Source of the DNA: Faecalibacterium gallinarum
GTDB lineage: Bacteria; Bacillota; Clostridia; Oscillospirales; Ruminococcaceae
Direction of reading: 5' to 3'
NCBI RefSeq assembly: GCF_022180365.1
Contig: NZ_BQKV01000115.1
Location: 27,788-91,787, forward strand
DNA length: 64,000 nt
Shown here: piece by piece, positions 1 to 9,900 of the stretch
Layout: each line of letters begins with the position of its first letter
How positions within the stretch are numbered: the first letter of the stretch is position 1
Program-made: the position numbers and the translations under genes
Notes under the pieces: generated by a model
What the model saw: only the letters and a program-made list of their open reading frames with translations
What the model was told of the DNA's origin: nothing
Databases searched by the model: none

Positions 1-2796
1 GGGCACCTTGTCGAGGTCGGGATACTGTTTCATATAAGCCAACAGGTCCATATGGAACTCATTCAGGCCCAGGTCCATGATGGAAATGCCGGTGGTCATA
101 TCCTCCATGTCCACGACTTCCTCTTTCAGGCGCTTGAGCTGTGCCTTGCGGTACTCAAGGTCGGTTTTTTCATCCTCACTTAAAAGATTATCGTCTCCTG
201 TCGCCGTCATGTCAACAATCTTCATGCGGGTCTCCACCTTGGCCTTCAGGTCGATGTACTCGTCCAGAGTGACGTCCGGCCAGAAGTTTACCAGCTGAAT
301 CACCTTGTTCTTACTGCCGATTCGGTCGATTCGACCAAATCGCTGGACAATACGAACCGGGTTCCAGTGAATGTCGTAGTTGATGAGATAGTCACAGTCC
401 TGCAGGTTCTGACCTTCCGAGATGCAGTCGGTTGCAATCAACACATCAATTTCGGTATTGTCTCCCGGCATTAAGAGTTCTTTATCTTTGGAACGCGGCG
501 AAAAGCAGGTCAGCACCGTATTCATATCGCTGTGCAGCCGAGGCACGGTTGTCCGGCCATCCACTGACCCTGAAATCATGGCCGTGTTGAGGCCAAAATT
601 TTTCTTTACATAGGCGCTCACATGCTGGTACAGATAGTCCGCTGTATCGGCAAAGGCGGTAAAAATCAGAATCTTCTTGTTTCCGGGATTGATAGGGTGC
701 TCCATCTTGTCCCGAATGAGCACCAGCAGTTCCTGCAGCTTGCAATCGTGCTCAGGGGTAATGTCTTCTACCATCAGAGTCAAAAGCTCCAGAGTCTCCC
801 GATCCCTTACCAGACTGCGCCGCCAGGACACATAATCCATGTCGGCAATCTCAATTTTGACCTTTTTGCCTATGGTCAGGAAATCCTCACTGTTCTGATC
901 GTCCGAGTCGTAAGCCTCCAGGCCTTCCAACTCTATCGCACTTACCTTGACAGATTTGGATTTATCATAACTGTCAATAACTTCGAGTGTTTCGTCGATA
1001 AGATGGATAATCCGTTTAACAGTCAGGTTGAAGGAGTAGGCCGAGCTTTCCATTCGTTTCATCAGGTTAATGGCCATCAGTCGGCGGATGCCCTGTTCGC
1101 GGCTTGCCTGGGTAAAGCCCACATTCACCTTATTATCCTGATAAATCTCTGCATACTTGCTGAGTTTGCTGTCCAGGATAAAGTGAGACGGCATATAGAT
1201 GAACAGTTCCAGGTGCATCAGCTGCTGAAAAATCTCGTTATAGTTGATGCTGTCTTTCAAATCTGTGAGCCGAGGGCTTTTGGAAATCGGCCTGAGCCGC
1301 ATCGGGAAAGAGCCAATATCCGAAGTATCATAGTATTTTTGAATGTGCTTGCGGGAACGGGCAATGGTGACTGAATCCAGCAGCTCAAAGAAGTCAAAAT
1401 CCAACATCTTCAAAAGAGCTTCGGTCGTCCGCTGCGGTGCAGAGAGCTTGCTCCAGGAGTTAAAGGCCCGCTGGGCGTTTCGGAAAATCTCGTCAATGGG
1501 GTGGGATGTATTCAGCTTGTCATCAATCAGGTCTGCATTTCCTTCATAGGCAAGCGCAAGCTGATTCCGTAAATCTGCAAAACGGTTGTTGACCGGGGTC
1601 GCAGAAAGCATCAGCACTTTTGTCTTTACGCCCTGACGGATCACCTTGTTCATCAGCTTCACATAGCGGTTTTCTTTCTCGTTTTCTCCCCCGGAGAAAT
1701 TGCCGCCATTACGGAAATTATGGGATTCGTCGATCACCACCAGGTCATAGTTGCTCCAAACCAGCCGGTCCAGGTCGTTTCCGTTGGATTGGCCACTTGT
1801 ACGGCTCAAATCCGTATGGAAAAGAACATCATACCGCAGCCGATCTTCCAATACGGGGTTGTTCTTATAGTTGTTTCGGTAGGTGTTCCAGTTGCCTGCC
1901 AGCTTTTTGGGGCACAAAACGAGAACAGACTTGTTCCGGTTTTCGTAATACTTGATGACCGCCAGAGCGGTAAAGGTCTTGCCAAGGCCCACCGAATCGG
2001 CCAGAATACAGCCATTGTACTTTTCCAGCTTGTTGATGATTCCAATCGCGGCGTCCCGCTGGAAATTGTAGAGCAGAGACCAGATCTTGCTTTCCTTAAA
2101 TCCTGTCGCCTCGTTGGGCAGATTGTCCTCTGAAATATCCTCCAAAAACTCATTAAAGATATTGTACAGAGTCACCACATAGATGAACTCAGGCGAGTTT
2201 TCCTGATAGGCCGTAGTGATGTTCTCTATTACCTCATCGGTTACATCTTGCATCCGATTGCTGTCTGACCACAACTGTTCAAAGAGCTGTAAGTAAGCAA
2301 GTGAAAACGGAACCTCTGTTTTTTGAACCATGTTGTAGGCATAGTTTCCCCGCTCACATCCCAAATCCACTGTTGTAAAACCATTGACAGGCATATAGTT
2401 TTTATCATCCACGTTGATAAAACCCATCATGCTCTCGTCCGTGATATTGGATTTGAAAGTAACCTTTTTCCGAATCCACTCTGCACATTCTTTGGCGATT
2501 GCCTTTTGATTCAGCTCATTCCGAAGTTTCACCTCAAATTCGGTGCCATACAGGCTTCGCTCACGATTGAGACGCGGAATATAAAACTCACGCTTTTCTT
2601 TCTGCGGCTTTTCTCGAATAAATGCTGGTGATGTAAAGATAAATCGCAGTTCTTCAATGTCCTTCAGCTGTTTCTTCAACTCTTGAAAGGCATAGATCGA
2701 AAAGCAGGCGGCGGCAATCGAAAGTTTGCTGCCCTTTTTTATTTCCGACGACAAATCATCCCGCAATGTCTTTGTCGTGTTGTTGATCAGTTCCAC
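1..2796 (-). CDS. SNF2-type helicase with PLD-like N-terminus (C-terminus cut by window edge)
   Basis: I translated this reading frame directly; it is open from the start to base 1, giving about 932 residues without the C-terminus. The N-terminal ~100 residues resemble the phospholipase-D-like domain found in stand-alone helicases of mobile elements. SNF2/DEAD motifs follow: a Walker A (DSVGLGKTF), a Walker B (VVIDESHNF), motif III (LSATPVNN), and a helicase-C domain with a GQNLQDCD segment and an arginine-finger region (VQRFGRIDRIGSKN). The start chosen is a GTG at 2796, because GGAGGAAG lies 8 nt before it. The in-frame ATG at 2811 has no Shine-Dalgarno. Relatives often sit next to DNA methyltransferase or type III restriction genes on ICEs, so a defence role is inferred but the partners are off-window. 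It ends the leftward gene string; a terminator separates it from the relaxase. Confidence 0.8.
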   Translation of the reverse strand, partial: MELINNTTKTLRDDLSSEIKKGSKLSIAAACFSIYAFQELKKQLKDIEELRFIFTSPAFIREKPQKEKREFYIPRLNRERSLYGTEFEVKLRNELNQKAIAKECAEWIRKKVTFKSNITDESMMGFINVDDKNYMPVNGFTTVDLGCERGNYAYNMVQKTEVPFSLAYLQLFEQLWSDSNRMQDVTDEVIENITTAYQENSPEFIYVVTLYNIFNEFLEDISEDNLPNEATGFKESKIWSLLYNFQRDAAIGIINKLEKYNGCILADSVGLGKTFTALAVIKYYENRNKSVLVLCPKKLAGNWNTYRNNYKNNPVLEDRLRYDVLFHTDLSRTSGQSNGNDLDRLVWSNYDLVVIDESHNFRNGGNFSGGENEKENRYVKLMNKVIRQGVKTKVLMLSATPVNNRFADLRNQLALAYEGNADLIDDKLNTSHPIDEIFRNAQRAFNSWSKLSAPQRTTEALLKMLDFDFFELLDSVTIARSRKHIQKYYDTSDIGSFPMRLRPISKSPRLTDLKDSINYNEIFQQLMHLELFIYMPSHFILDSKLSKYAEIYQDNKVNVGFTQASREQGIRRLMAINLMKRMESSAYSFNLTVKRIIHLIDETLEVIDSYDKSKSVKVSAIELEGLEAYDSDDQNSEDFLTIGKKVKIEIADMDYVSWRRSLVRDRETLELLTLMVEDITPEHDCKLQELLVLIRDKMEHPINPGNKKILIFTAFADTADYLYQHVSAYVKKNFGLNTAMISGSVDGRTTVPRLHSDMNTVLTCFSPRSKDKELLMPGDNTEIDVLIATDCISEGQNLQDCDYLINYDIHWNPVRIVQRFGRIDRIGSKNKVIQLVNFWPDVTLDEYIDLKAKVETRMKIVDMTATGDDNLLSEDEKTDLEYRKAQLKRLKEEVVDMEDMTTGISIMDLGLNEFHMDLLAYMKQYPDLDKVP

Positions 2797-2950
2797 TTTT
2801 ACTTCCTCCATCACTCGGCACACCGTGTCCACGTTAAATAGAAAGAATCACAACTGTATCCCATCTCATTCAGACGAATCAACATATCATATTTTATTTA
2901 TTATATCAAAGCAACTTCCACACTACAACTGGACCATAATATTTCCCCAA

Positions 2951-3001
2951 CAACAAAAAAGCAGGCACAGCAGCCGCATTAATGCGAACTGCTGTGCCTG
3001 C
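2951..3001 (-). terminator. Rho-independent terminator after the relaxase gene
   Basis: A perfect 13-bp inverted repeat (GCAGGCACAGCAG at 2961-2973 with its complement at 2989-3001) has an inner palindrome CGCATTAATGCG. On the minus strand it is followed by TTTTTTGTTGTT. It sits 8 bases past the relaxase stop codon. Confidence 0.85.
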
Positions 3002-3008
3002 CAAATCA

Positions 3009-4424
3009 TTAACTGTGTTCCGGTGCCTTTCTTTCTTCCTGTCGGTGGATTTCGGTTTGCTCCTGTTCTTTGTCATCCAGCATGACCGATACAATCTTCT
3101 GAGCCATCAGCCAGTCCTGCATTTGTGCTTTCTGCTGACGGTACTCGGCGTAGTTCTTTTTCTTTCGCTCCAGAAGCTGTGCATACTCGGCGTTCAGGTC
3201 CCGGATGCAGGGCAGCTTCTTCAGGTTTCGTTCATTGAAAGCCTCCTTGGCCGCTTTGTGGAGGGTCAGGTCCTGCCGGTGAGATTCAAAATATACCTTG
3301 CTGAATCCGCTGGCTTTATAACCCTGATAGATCTCCCGTGTTTTGACATAGTTCAGAATGTGTCCTCGCAACACCGCAATCTCGGCAAGGCGAGCTTCAT
3401 CGGCTCGGATTGAATCTTTCAATCCTTCTGTTTGCTGTACAATGGCCGTGGTGCGGCCATTCAGCTGGTCCAAGCTCTCAATGCCGTTCTCCTGAAGAAA
3501 GAGCAGCGCTTTGGACATCTGCTTCAGGTTGAACACTTTCGCCCAGCGGACATAGCCTGTCCCCTTCCCCGCCTCCATCTTTTGCTGAATGTCAATCAGC
3601 AGGTTCATCTTCTGAACGGGCTGTTCTGTTCGTCTGCCGGGCTTACGGGGCTGATGCTCTCGTTCGCCGGTAAAAACGCGCCTCAAATCTTCATGGGTAT
3701 ATCCTTCTCCCAGGGACTTGAACCGAATAAACTTCTTTTGATTTTTACCACGAATCGCCGGATGCTTGCCTTCCTGGTACTCGTATCCTGCCTGCTCAAG
3801 GAGGCCCACCAACTCCTGAAAGCTCTGTGGTTTCTGCCGCATAGCAGCATCAATGTCATCGCGGATCTGGTCACGGATGGATGGGCGTTCTGGGTACTTG
3901 TACTTTGTGCGTTCCCGATAGGGCTTCGGTGTGATGACGGACAACTTGTGTTCCAGGCAGATCATGTCACTGAGCTTTGACAAAACCATCCAGGACAGAT
4001 GAAAGTCCCGGAACTTCCGGGTACAATCCAGGGAAGTCGAGTTGAATACGATGTGATTGTGGATATGCGCCCGATCCGTATGGGTAGCTACAATGAAGGC
4101 ATGGTTGCCCTTAGTAAACCTCTTGGCCAGCTCCTGGCCAATGGCGTTTGCTTCTTCCGGCGTCACTTCTCCGGGCTTGAAGGACTGCCGGATTTGGTAG
4201 GCGATCACGTCCCGCTTGTGCCGCCGTCCGGTGATGTGCTCATACTGGCGTTTTGCCAGCAGGAACTCCTGATCCGCCGTCATGGGGTCGCACTCATAAG
4301 CGGTGACAAGCTCCCCTTTTTCGGTCTTTTCCGGGTTTTGGGCGTAATCAGTTCGGTCCCGGAGGCACTGGGCAACGCTCTTGCCCTTGTTGATGTGCAG
4401 GGCGATCAATCGCGTGGCGGCCAT
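3009..4424 (-). CDS. Relaxase/mobilization nuclease (VirD2/MobA-like) of the ICE
   Basis: This 471-residue protein should nick the ICE at oriT and pilot the transferred strand. The relaxase core is N-terminal, with a histidine triad motif HTDRAHIHNH at about residues 115-125 and an upstream conserved region rich in aromatic and basic residues (QYEHITGRRHKRD). The C-terminal half is charged and probably coiled-coil. The start used is the ATG at 4424, preceded by GAGG 8 nt upstream; a GTG three codons earlier has no Shine-Dalgarno. It is well separated from its accessory protein MobC (5796-6128), with a regulator, a SLOG gene and a membrane protein between. The motif places it with MOBP-like relaxases; the class assignment is inferred by eye. 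Confidence 0.88.
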   Translation of the reverse strand: MAATRLIALHINKGKSVAQCLRDRTDYAQNPEKTEKGELVTAYECDPMTADQEFLLAKRQYEHITGRRHKRDVIAYQIRQSFKPGEVTPEEANAIGQELAKRFTKGNHAFIVATHTDRAHIHNHIVFNSTSLDCTRKFRDFHLSWMVLSKLSDMICLEHKLSVITPKPYRERTKYKYPERPSIRDQIRDDIDAAMRQKPQSFQELVGLLEQAGYEYQEGKHPAIRGKNQKKFIRFKSLGEGYTHEDLRRVFTGEREHQPRKPGRRTEQPVQKMNLLIDIQQKMEAGKGTGYVRWAKVFNLKQMSKALLFLQENGIESLDQLNGRTTAIVQQTEGLKDSIRADEARLAEIAVLRGHILNYVKTREIYQGYKASGFSKVYFESHRQDLTLHKAAKEAFNERNLKKLPCIRDLNAEYAQLLERKKKNYAEYRQQKAQMQDWLMAQKIVSVMLDDKEQEQTEIHRQEERKAPEHS

Positions 4425-4488
4425 ACCATTCACCTCGATTCTATATAGAAAGGGAGCCTAACCATCTGGTCAGACTCCCTTGTGTTTT

Positions 4489-4719
4489 TTATTTCTTTTC
4501 CTCTGGCGGAATGAACTCCAGCAGGTCGCCGATCTCACAGTGCAGGACGGTGCAGATTCTTGCCAGCACGTCGATGTCCAGTCTCGTGATCTCGTTGTTG
4601 CAATAGTTGTTGATCTGTGAACGCTGCATTTCTGCTTTATGACTCAGTTTATTTTTACTGATGCCTGCTTTCTGAATCAGTTCGTCCAGCTTAATGCGGA
4701 TGGTTCCGTACTCCTCCAC
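4489..4719 (-). CDS. XRE-family helix-turn-helix regulator
   Basis: This 76-residue protein is almost entirely a Cro/CI-type helix-turn-helix domain. The recognition helix region is around residues 20-45 (SKNKLSHKAEMQRSQINNY) and the C-terminus is short and acidic. It starts at GTG with GAGGTGA 4 nt upstream. It is divergent from the SLOG gene at 4863; the intervening 143 bp holds a strong promoter overlapped by an 8-bp inverted repeat that could be its operator. It probably represses its own and the neighbouring transcript; that is inference from position. Confidence 0.85.
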   Translation of the reverse strand: MEEYGTIRIKLDELIQKAGISKNKLSHKAEMQRSQINNYCNNEITRLDIDVLARICTVLHCEIGDLLEFIPPEEKK

Positions 4720-4741
4720 GTTCTCACCTCAGCTCATTGTT

Positions 4742-4790
4742 TTGGATACCGGTCGTATTGTTGACAAATCAAGTGTATCCAACTTACAAT
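4742..4790 (+). promoter_or_regulatory. Promoter with flanking inverted repeat (candidate XRE operator)
   Basis: A consensus -35 TTGACA (4761-4766) and -10 TACAAT (4785-4790) are 18 bp apart and read toward the SLOG gene. TTGGATAC (4742-4749) and its exact complement GTATCCAA (4775-4782) flank the -35 box and run into the spacer, as expected for a repressor binding pair. Confidence 0.6.
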
Positions 4791-4862
4791 AGCTTTATAA
4801 GATGTAGAAAGTCTTGTTAGACTTCTTACACATGGCAAAAAGTGAATATGGGAGGAAAACTT

Positions 4863-5417
4863 ATGGCAGCACTGCGTTCCTGTGCCTTTACCGGGCACCG
4901 TCCGGCTCATTTCAGCTTTCAGTACGACGAGTTGGCCCCTGGCTGTGTTCAGTTAAAATCTGTGCTGGAAAAGCAAATTCTGCGGCTCTATCACCGTGGA
5001 ATCACTGATTTTTACACTGGCTGCGCCCTTGGAGTTGATCTTTGGGCCGGAGAAGCCGTTCTTTCCCTGAAACGGCAAAATCCCGACCTACAGCTCCATT
5101 GCATCATCCCTTTTGAAGGTCAGGAACGACGCTGGAAAGCTGATGATCGGGATCGTTATTCCAGTCTCTTAAAGCAGAGCTATGAAGTGCTTGTTCTAAG
5201 CCCCAGGTATTTTTCTGGATGCTATCACGCTAGGAACCGGTTCCTGGTGGATCATACAGATGTTCTGCTCGGCGTATACGATTACAAAAACGAGGAACCC
5301 AGTGGCACAGGATACACAGTTCATTATGCTTTGGACCACAATAAACCTGTGCTTCTCATCCATCCCGAGACACTGGCGATCTATGCCAGAACCCCGGGTT
5401 CGCGATTAGGAAGCTAA
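4863..5417 (+). CDS. SLOG-family protein (DUF1273/YpsA-like)
   Basis: This 184-residue protein begins with CAFTGHRP, the glycine/basic signature of the DUF1273/YpsA branch of the SLOG superfamily, followed by GCALGVDLWAGE and a Rossmann-like core. SLOG proteins bind nucleotide-derived ligands, and some serve as sensors in conflict systems; the role in this family is not established. The ATG at 4863 has GGAGG 8 nt upstream; ORF extensions before it have none. It is the only plus-strand gene in the left 30 kb. Its last 12 bases overlap the 3' end of the convergent membrane-protein gene. Confidence 0.85.
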   Translation: MAALRSCAFTGHRPAHFSFQYDELAPGCVQLKSVLEKQILRLYHRGITDFYTGCALGVDLWAGEAVLSLKRQNPDLQLHCIIPFEGQERRWKADDRDRYSSLLKQSYEVLVLSPRYFSGCYHARNRFLVDHTDVLLGVYDYKNEEPSGTGYTVHYALDHNKPVLLIHPETLAIYARTPGSRLGS

Positions 5418-5690
5418 AAAATCGCGCATCCACTTGTGCAAATCTTCTGCATTGGTCACCAGCCAAATCATTAAGAACAGGATCACGAAAAGCCCCAGCA
5501 CTGTAACTGCAAAGATGGCAAGTTCTGTCCAGCGGGCCTGTACTGCACAGTAAATACAGCATCCCAGACCCAACAGCAACAGTGGAGAAATCACATAAGC
5601 GGCAGCCTTATAAGCAATGGTGCCCAGAAAGCACAGCATCCCCAGCAGTAAAGCCATCGGCCAAACGAAAAATTTCAAAATCATCTTCAT
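5406..5690 (-). CDS. Small membrane protein of unknown function
   Basis: The 94 residues contain about three hydrophobic segments (roughly 5-28, 34-50 and 57-78) and a short charged C-terminus. A Shine-Dalgarno (AGGAGG, 8 nt before ATG) supports the start. It converges with and overlaps the SLOG gene by 12 bp. I do not recognise the family. Position beside the mobilization genes suggests an accessory role in transfer, but the sequence does not show it. Confidence 0.65.
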   Translation of the reverse strand: MKMILKFFVWPMALLLGMLCFLGTIAYKAAAYVISPLLLLGLGCCIYCAVQARWTELAIFAVTVLGLFVILFLMIWLVTNAEDLHKWMRDFLAS

Positions 5691-5795
5691 AGAACTTGCC
5701 TCCTTCCCACCTTCATTTTAACGAATATCTTTGCCTGAAACAAGGATCTCGTCTTTATGTAACACGGTATAGCATCATCTGCCATACCGTGTTTG

Positions 5796-6128
5796 TTATT
5801 CAATGCCGGCCAGCTCGGTCAAAAGCTCCTTCTGTTGCTGCCAGATCATATCCATCCGCCGCTGCAAGTCCTCAATGTCTGCCTTGTAGATGGAGCCGGT
5901 TTCATTGGCCCGTTTTGCATATTGGTTTAGGTTGTTGCTGCAAATTCGCAGCAGACGATTCAATTCTTTGACCTCCTTTAAATCAAGCCGCACACAGTAA
6001 CCGTCCAGGGCCATCTTGCGCAGATAGGCGCTCTGGTTGAGAACGCCCATATCCAGCATCTTCTTCCGAATTCGATCCAGTTCTTCCGGGGACACTCTCA
6101 GAATGATGACCTCGGATTTTTCCATCAT
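5796..6128 (-). CDS. mobC: MobC-like relaxosome accessory protein
   Basis: This 110-residue protein has an N-terminal ribbon-helix-helix-like segment (VIILRVSPEELDRI) followed by the NQSAYLRKMALDG region typical of MobC. The C-terminus is helical with an LNRLLRICSNNLNQ stretch. Such proteins bind oriT and help the relaxase open the DNA. Its ATG overlaps the stop of the DUF3848/3849 gene (ATGA), so the two are translationally coupled. The oriT it acts on is probably close by, but I could not identify it. Confidence 0.85.
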   Translation of the reverse strand: MMEKSEVIILRVSPEELDRIRKKMLDMGVLNQSAYLRKMALDGYCVRLDLKEVKELNRLLRICSNNLNQYAKRANETGSIYKADIEDLQRRMDMIWQQQKELLTELAGIE

Positions 6129-6919
6129 CTTTCCGGCTCCCGCTTCTTATGAGTCGAGGCTTTGGGTACTGTCTGCTTAGGTCCCTGCTTCAAATGTTCC
6201 CGCACAGAAGCCCGGGGCTGGCGCTGCTGTTCCTCCCGTACCAGATCAATAAAGCCGTTCAAAACAGCCGGGTGGCATTCCAGCGCATATCCGAGGCGAA
6301 CCGTATCAGAGTTGTGGTTGGGGATCGTCCTGGCCCAGTCCTTGTTGCTGCGGGAGTAGCGACCGTCCCAGTCCTGGAGCTGGATCGTATTGGCAAGGAC
6401 CATCGCAACCCGGTCCATACCATAGGTTTCAATTACACCTTTGGCAGCGTCATGGCTGAGATACAGTCCATCGAAATGTTCCCGCACCGCCGTTTCAATG
6501 GCTTCCTTGCACTGGATATTGACCCGATTGGACGCCCGGTATTGCTCCAGCTCTCCATGTTCCCGTGCATAATCGGCGTTATGCTGATAGACGGCCACTT
6601 TTGCCTCCGCCTGCATGGTTTTGACCTGCTCTGCCCGGCTCTCGAAGCAGGCCCAGACCTCCTCCATGTGGCTGGACTCCATCTTCTCATACTGGTGAAA
6701 AAGGTCATCCAGCGGTGTGGGAGAGGCCAGCAGGGCTGCGGCCTGGCTGTTGGTCAGATCGTTGTACTCCAAAGACAGCAGAAAGTCCTCCCGCACCGTA
6801 TACTCATAACTGTGTTCCAGGATTTTCTCAGGCGGCTGAGTCAACAGCCAGCCTTTGAACTTCTCCTGCTCTGCAAACATCTTCTTGTAGAGGGCCGTGT
6901 TCAGTTCTTCGTTGGTCAT
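6125..6919 (-). CDS. DUF3848/DUF3849 domain protein
   Basis: The 264 residues fit a conserved family of Firmicutes conjugative elements. The N-terminal ~90 residues match DUF3848 (ELNTALYKKMFAEQEKFK). The C-terminal part matches DUF3849, including YAREHGELEQYRASNRVN and a region around WARTIPNHNSD. The molecular role is unknown. The gene overlaps both neighbours by 4 bp (ATGA), which places it in one translational unit with the giant methylase-helicase upstream and MobC downstream. Confidence 0.8.
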   Translation of the reverse strand: MTNEELNTALYKKMFAEQEKFKGWLLTQPPEKILEHSYEYTVREDFLLSLEYNDLTNSQAAALLASPTPLDDLFHQYEKMESSHMEEVWACFESRAEQVKTMQAEAKVAVYQHNADYAREHGELEQYRASNRVNIQCKEAIETAVREHFDGLYLSHDAAKGVIETYGMDRVAMVLANTIQLQDWDGRYSRSNKDWARTIPNHNSDTVRLGYALECHPAVLNGFIDLVREEQQRQPRASVREHLKQGPKQTVPKASTHKKREPER

Positions 6920-9900
6920 CGGGCATCAGCCTCCTTTTCGTGGGTCTTAGGCCGGGGTGTCCGGTCAGGCACCGCAGCTTTCAGCTCAGCCAGCACGGAC
7001 GGCTTGCGGCCTTCCTCTTTTGCCTCCACTTTTTCTTCTCCGGGCGCTTCCTGGCTGGGGCTGTCCTCCATGTTCAGGCGGGCGTCCAGCTCTGCCAGGC
7101 GGGCAGATTTCGCGGCCAGTTCATCCTCCTGCGGGAAGGGTTTGCCCAGCTCGGCCTGAGCGGCATCCCGCTGCTGAATCAGGGAGCCAAGGCGGTTCTC
7201 GGCCTTTTCAATCCGTTCCGGGAAGTTGTCCAGGGCATTGTCCAGCCGGGTGATGTTGCCCCGGGCATCGGTGCCCAGGAACACATGGTTGGTGGACTGG
7301 CCCTTGAAGGCAAGCTCGAACTGATTGTGAAGGGTGCTGAAGGAAAGCTCCATCGGGAAGCCGCGGTAACTGCCGATCTCCACCGCCCCGGCCGAGGGCA
7401 GCTCCTGGCAGGCGGCCAGCAGCCGCTCACCGGCTGTGAGTTTATCCTCATAGTGCACTCCTCGGATGACCATGCCACAGAAGCCGTCCTTCACCTGGGG
7501 ATGTGCTTCTGCGGTTTCTGCGTCCTGCTTCATGCAGGCAATAACCTCTTTTTGGTGCTGGATGGAGGCCGGGAAGGTCTTGAGCAGCTTATCTTCCAGT
7601 CGGTACTGCTGGCTCTGGTGGTCCGCTTTGAGAACCTTGAGCCGGGCCACCTCGATATCCAGGTCCATCTTCTCCTTGATAAGCGGATTTCCAGCGCACA
7701 GCGCCTTGATCTCGGCATAGCTGAGAGCCTGTTCGTCTACATCGTCACAGGAGCGGACGGGAGATTTCGAGGTCATGATTTGGGAGATGAACCGCTGCTT
7801 ATTCTCAAGGGTTTGGAACAAGTAGGCATCGAAGGTCCCTTCCGTGACGTAGTTGTAGACCTGCACTTCTTTGTTCCGGTTGCCCTGGCGGATAATACGG
7901 CCATTGCGCTGGGTCATATCCGAGGGCTTCCAGCCCACATCCAGGTGGTGGACCGCCACCAGCCGGTCTTGTACGTTGGTGCCAGCTCCCATCTTCTGGG
8001 TGCTGCCCAGCAGAACTCGGACCTGGCCTGCCCGTACCTTGGAGAACAGTTCCTTCTTTTTTGCCTCGGTATCGGCGGTGTGGATGAAGGCCACTTCGCT
8101 CTCAGGCACCCCTGCTGCCAGCAGCTTCTTTTTGATATCATCATAGACGTTGAACTGCCCATCCCCTTTGGGGGTGGACAGATCGCAGAACAAGAGCTGA
8201 GTCAGCTTCTGCTCCTTTCCTTCTTCCCAGATCTTCAGGACATTGCGGACGCAGGCATTCAGCTTGCTGTCCGGGTCATCCGGCAGCAGCGGGTTCATAA
8301 GCCGCTGGTCCAGGCCGATCTTCCGGCCATCCGAGGTTATTTTCAGCATGTTATCCTCGGACGGGTCCACGTTGCCAACGTGAACGGCAGCAGCTCGCTT
8401 GGAAAGCTCGGCCACCATGTCCTTCTGGATATCCGAGGGCTTCACAACCACCGTTTCAAACTTAGCCTCCGGCACTGGCAGATGGAGTTGATCCGAGGTT
8501 TTGATATCGGCCACCTCTTTGAACATATTCATCAGCTCGGGAAGGTTAAAAAACTTAGCGAAGCGGGTGCGTGCCCGGTAGCCGGTGCCTTCCGGGGCCA
8601 GCTCGATGGCCGTTGTGGTTTCTCCAAAGGTAGACGCCCAGCAATCGAAATGGGTCAGCCCCTTCTGCTGCAACGTGCCGTACTGCAGGTAGCGCATCAC
8701 TGTGTACAGCTCAGTCATGGAGTTCGAGACGGGGGTGCCGGTGGCGAAGATCACGCCCCGGCCGCCGGTCAGCTCGTCCATATAGCGGCACTTGCCGAAC
8801 ATATCGCTGGACTTCTGCGCCTCCGAGGTGGAAAGGCCCGCCACATTCCTCATCTTGGTGTACAAAAAGAGGTTCTTGAAACTGTGACTTTCGTCCACAA
8901 ACAGCCGGTCTACACCCAGCTGCTCAAAGGTCACAACGTCGTCCTTCCGCTCGGTGGCCTTGAGTTTTTCCAGCCTCTGTTCCAGGCCCTTTCGTGTCTT
9001 TTCCATCTGCTTGATGGTGAACCGTTCTCCTACACGGTACTTCATCTCTGTGATGGCAGCCTGAATCTCGTCGATCTGCTCCTGGATGATGCGCTCCTGC
9101 CGTTCAAAAGAAAGAGGGATTTTCTCAAACTGGCTGTGACCAATGATGACCGCATCATAATCACCTGTGGCGATCCGAGCGCAGAACTTCTTCCGGTTGG
9201 CGGTTTCAAAATCCTTCTTGTTGGCCACCAGCAGCTTGGCGCTGGGGTAGAGGTGCAGGAACTCCTGTGCCCACTGGAGGGTCAGGTGGTTGGGCACCAC
9301 AAAGAGGGATTTCTGACAAAGACCCAGCCGCTTGGCCTCCATAGCGGAGGCTGCCATTTCAAAGGTCTTGCCTGCACCAACCTCGTGAGCCAGCAGAGTG
9401 TTTCCGCCGTAGAGCACATGGGCAATGGCGTTTTTCTGGTGTTCCCGCAGGCTGATTTCCGGGTTCATACCCACAAAATGGATATGGCTGCCGTCGTATT
9501 CCCGGGGACGGGTGGAGTTGAACAGCTCGTTGTACTGCTTGACCAGGGTTTCACGGCGCTGCGGGTCCTTCCAAATCCAGTTGGCAAAAGCATCCTTGAT
9601 GGCCTGCTGCTTCTGCTGAGCCAGAGTGGTTTCCTTTTTGTTCAGCACCCGCTGCTGCTTGCCGTTCACATCCTCAACGGTGTCATACACCCGCACATCT
9701 TTCAGATTCAGGGTGTCCTCCAGGATTTTATAGCCGTTGGCCCGGCTGGTGCCGTAGGTCTCGTAAGCGGCCACATCATTGAAGCCGGTTTTGGTCTTGC
9801 CCTCGATCTGCCACTCGGCTGTAAGGGGTGAAAAGTTCACCTGGATGGCCCGCCGCAGATAGAATGGGACTTGAAAGGTCTCCAGCATAAACTGCTGGAT

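Noticed and set aside
6940..9831. Long plus-strand open frames opposite the giant helicase gene (963 and, at 9871-12375, 834 codons)
   Set aside because: They mirror the codon pattern of the minus-strand gene, have no ribosome site, and their products resemble no protein family.
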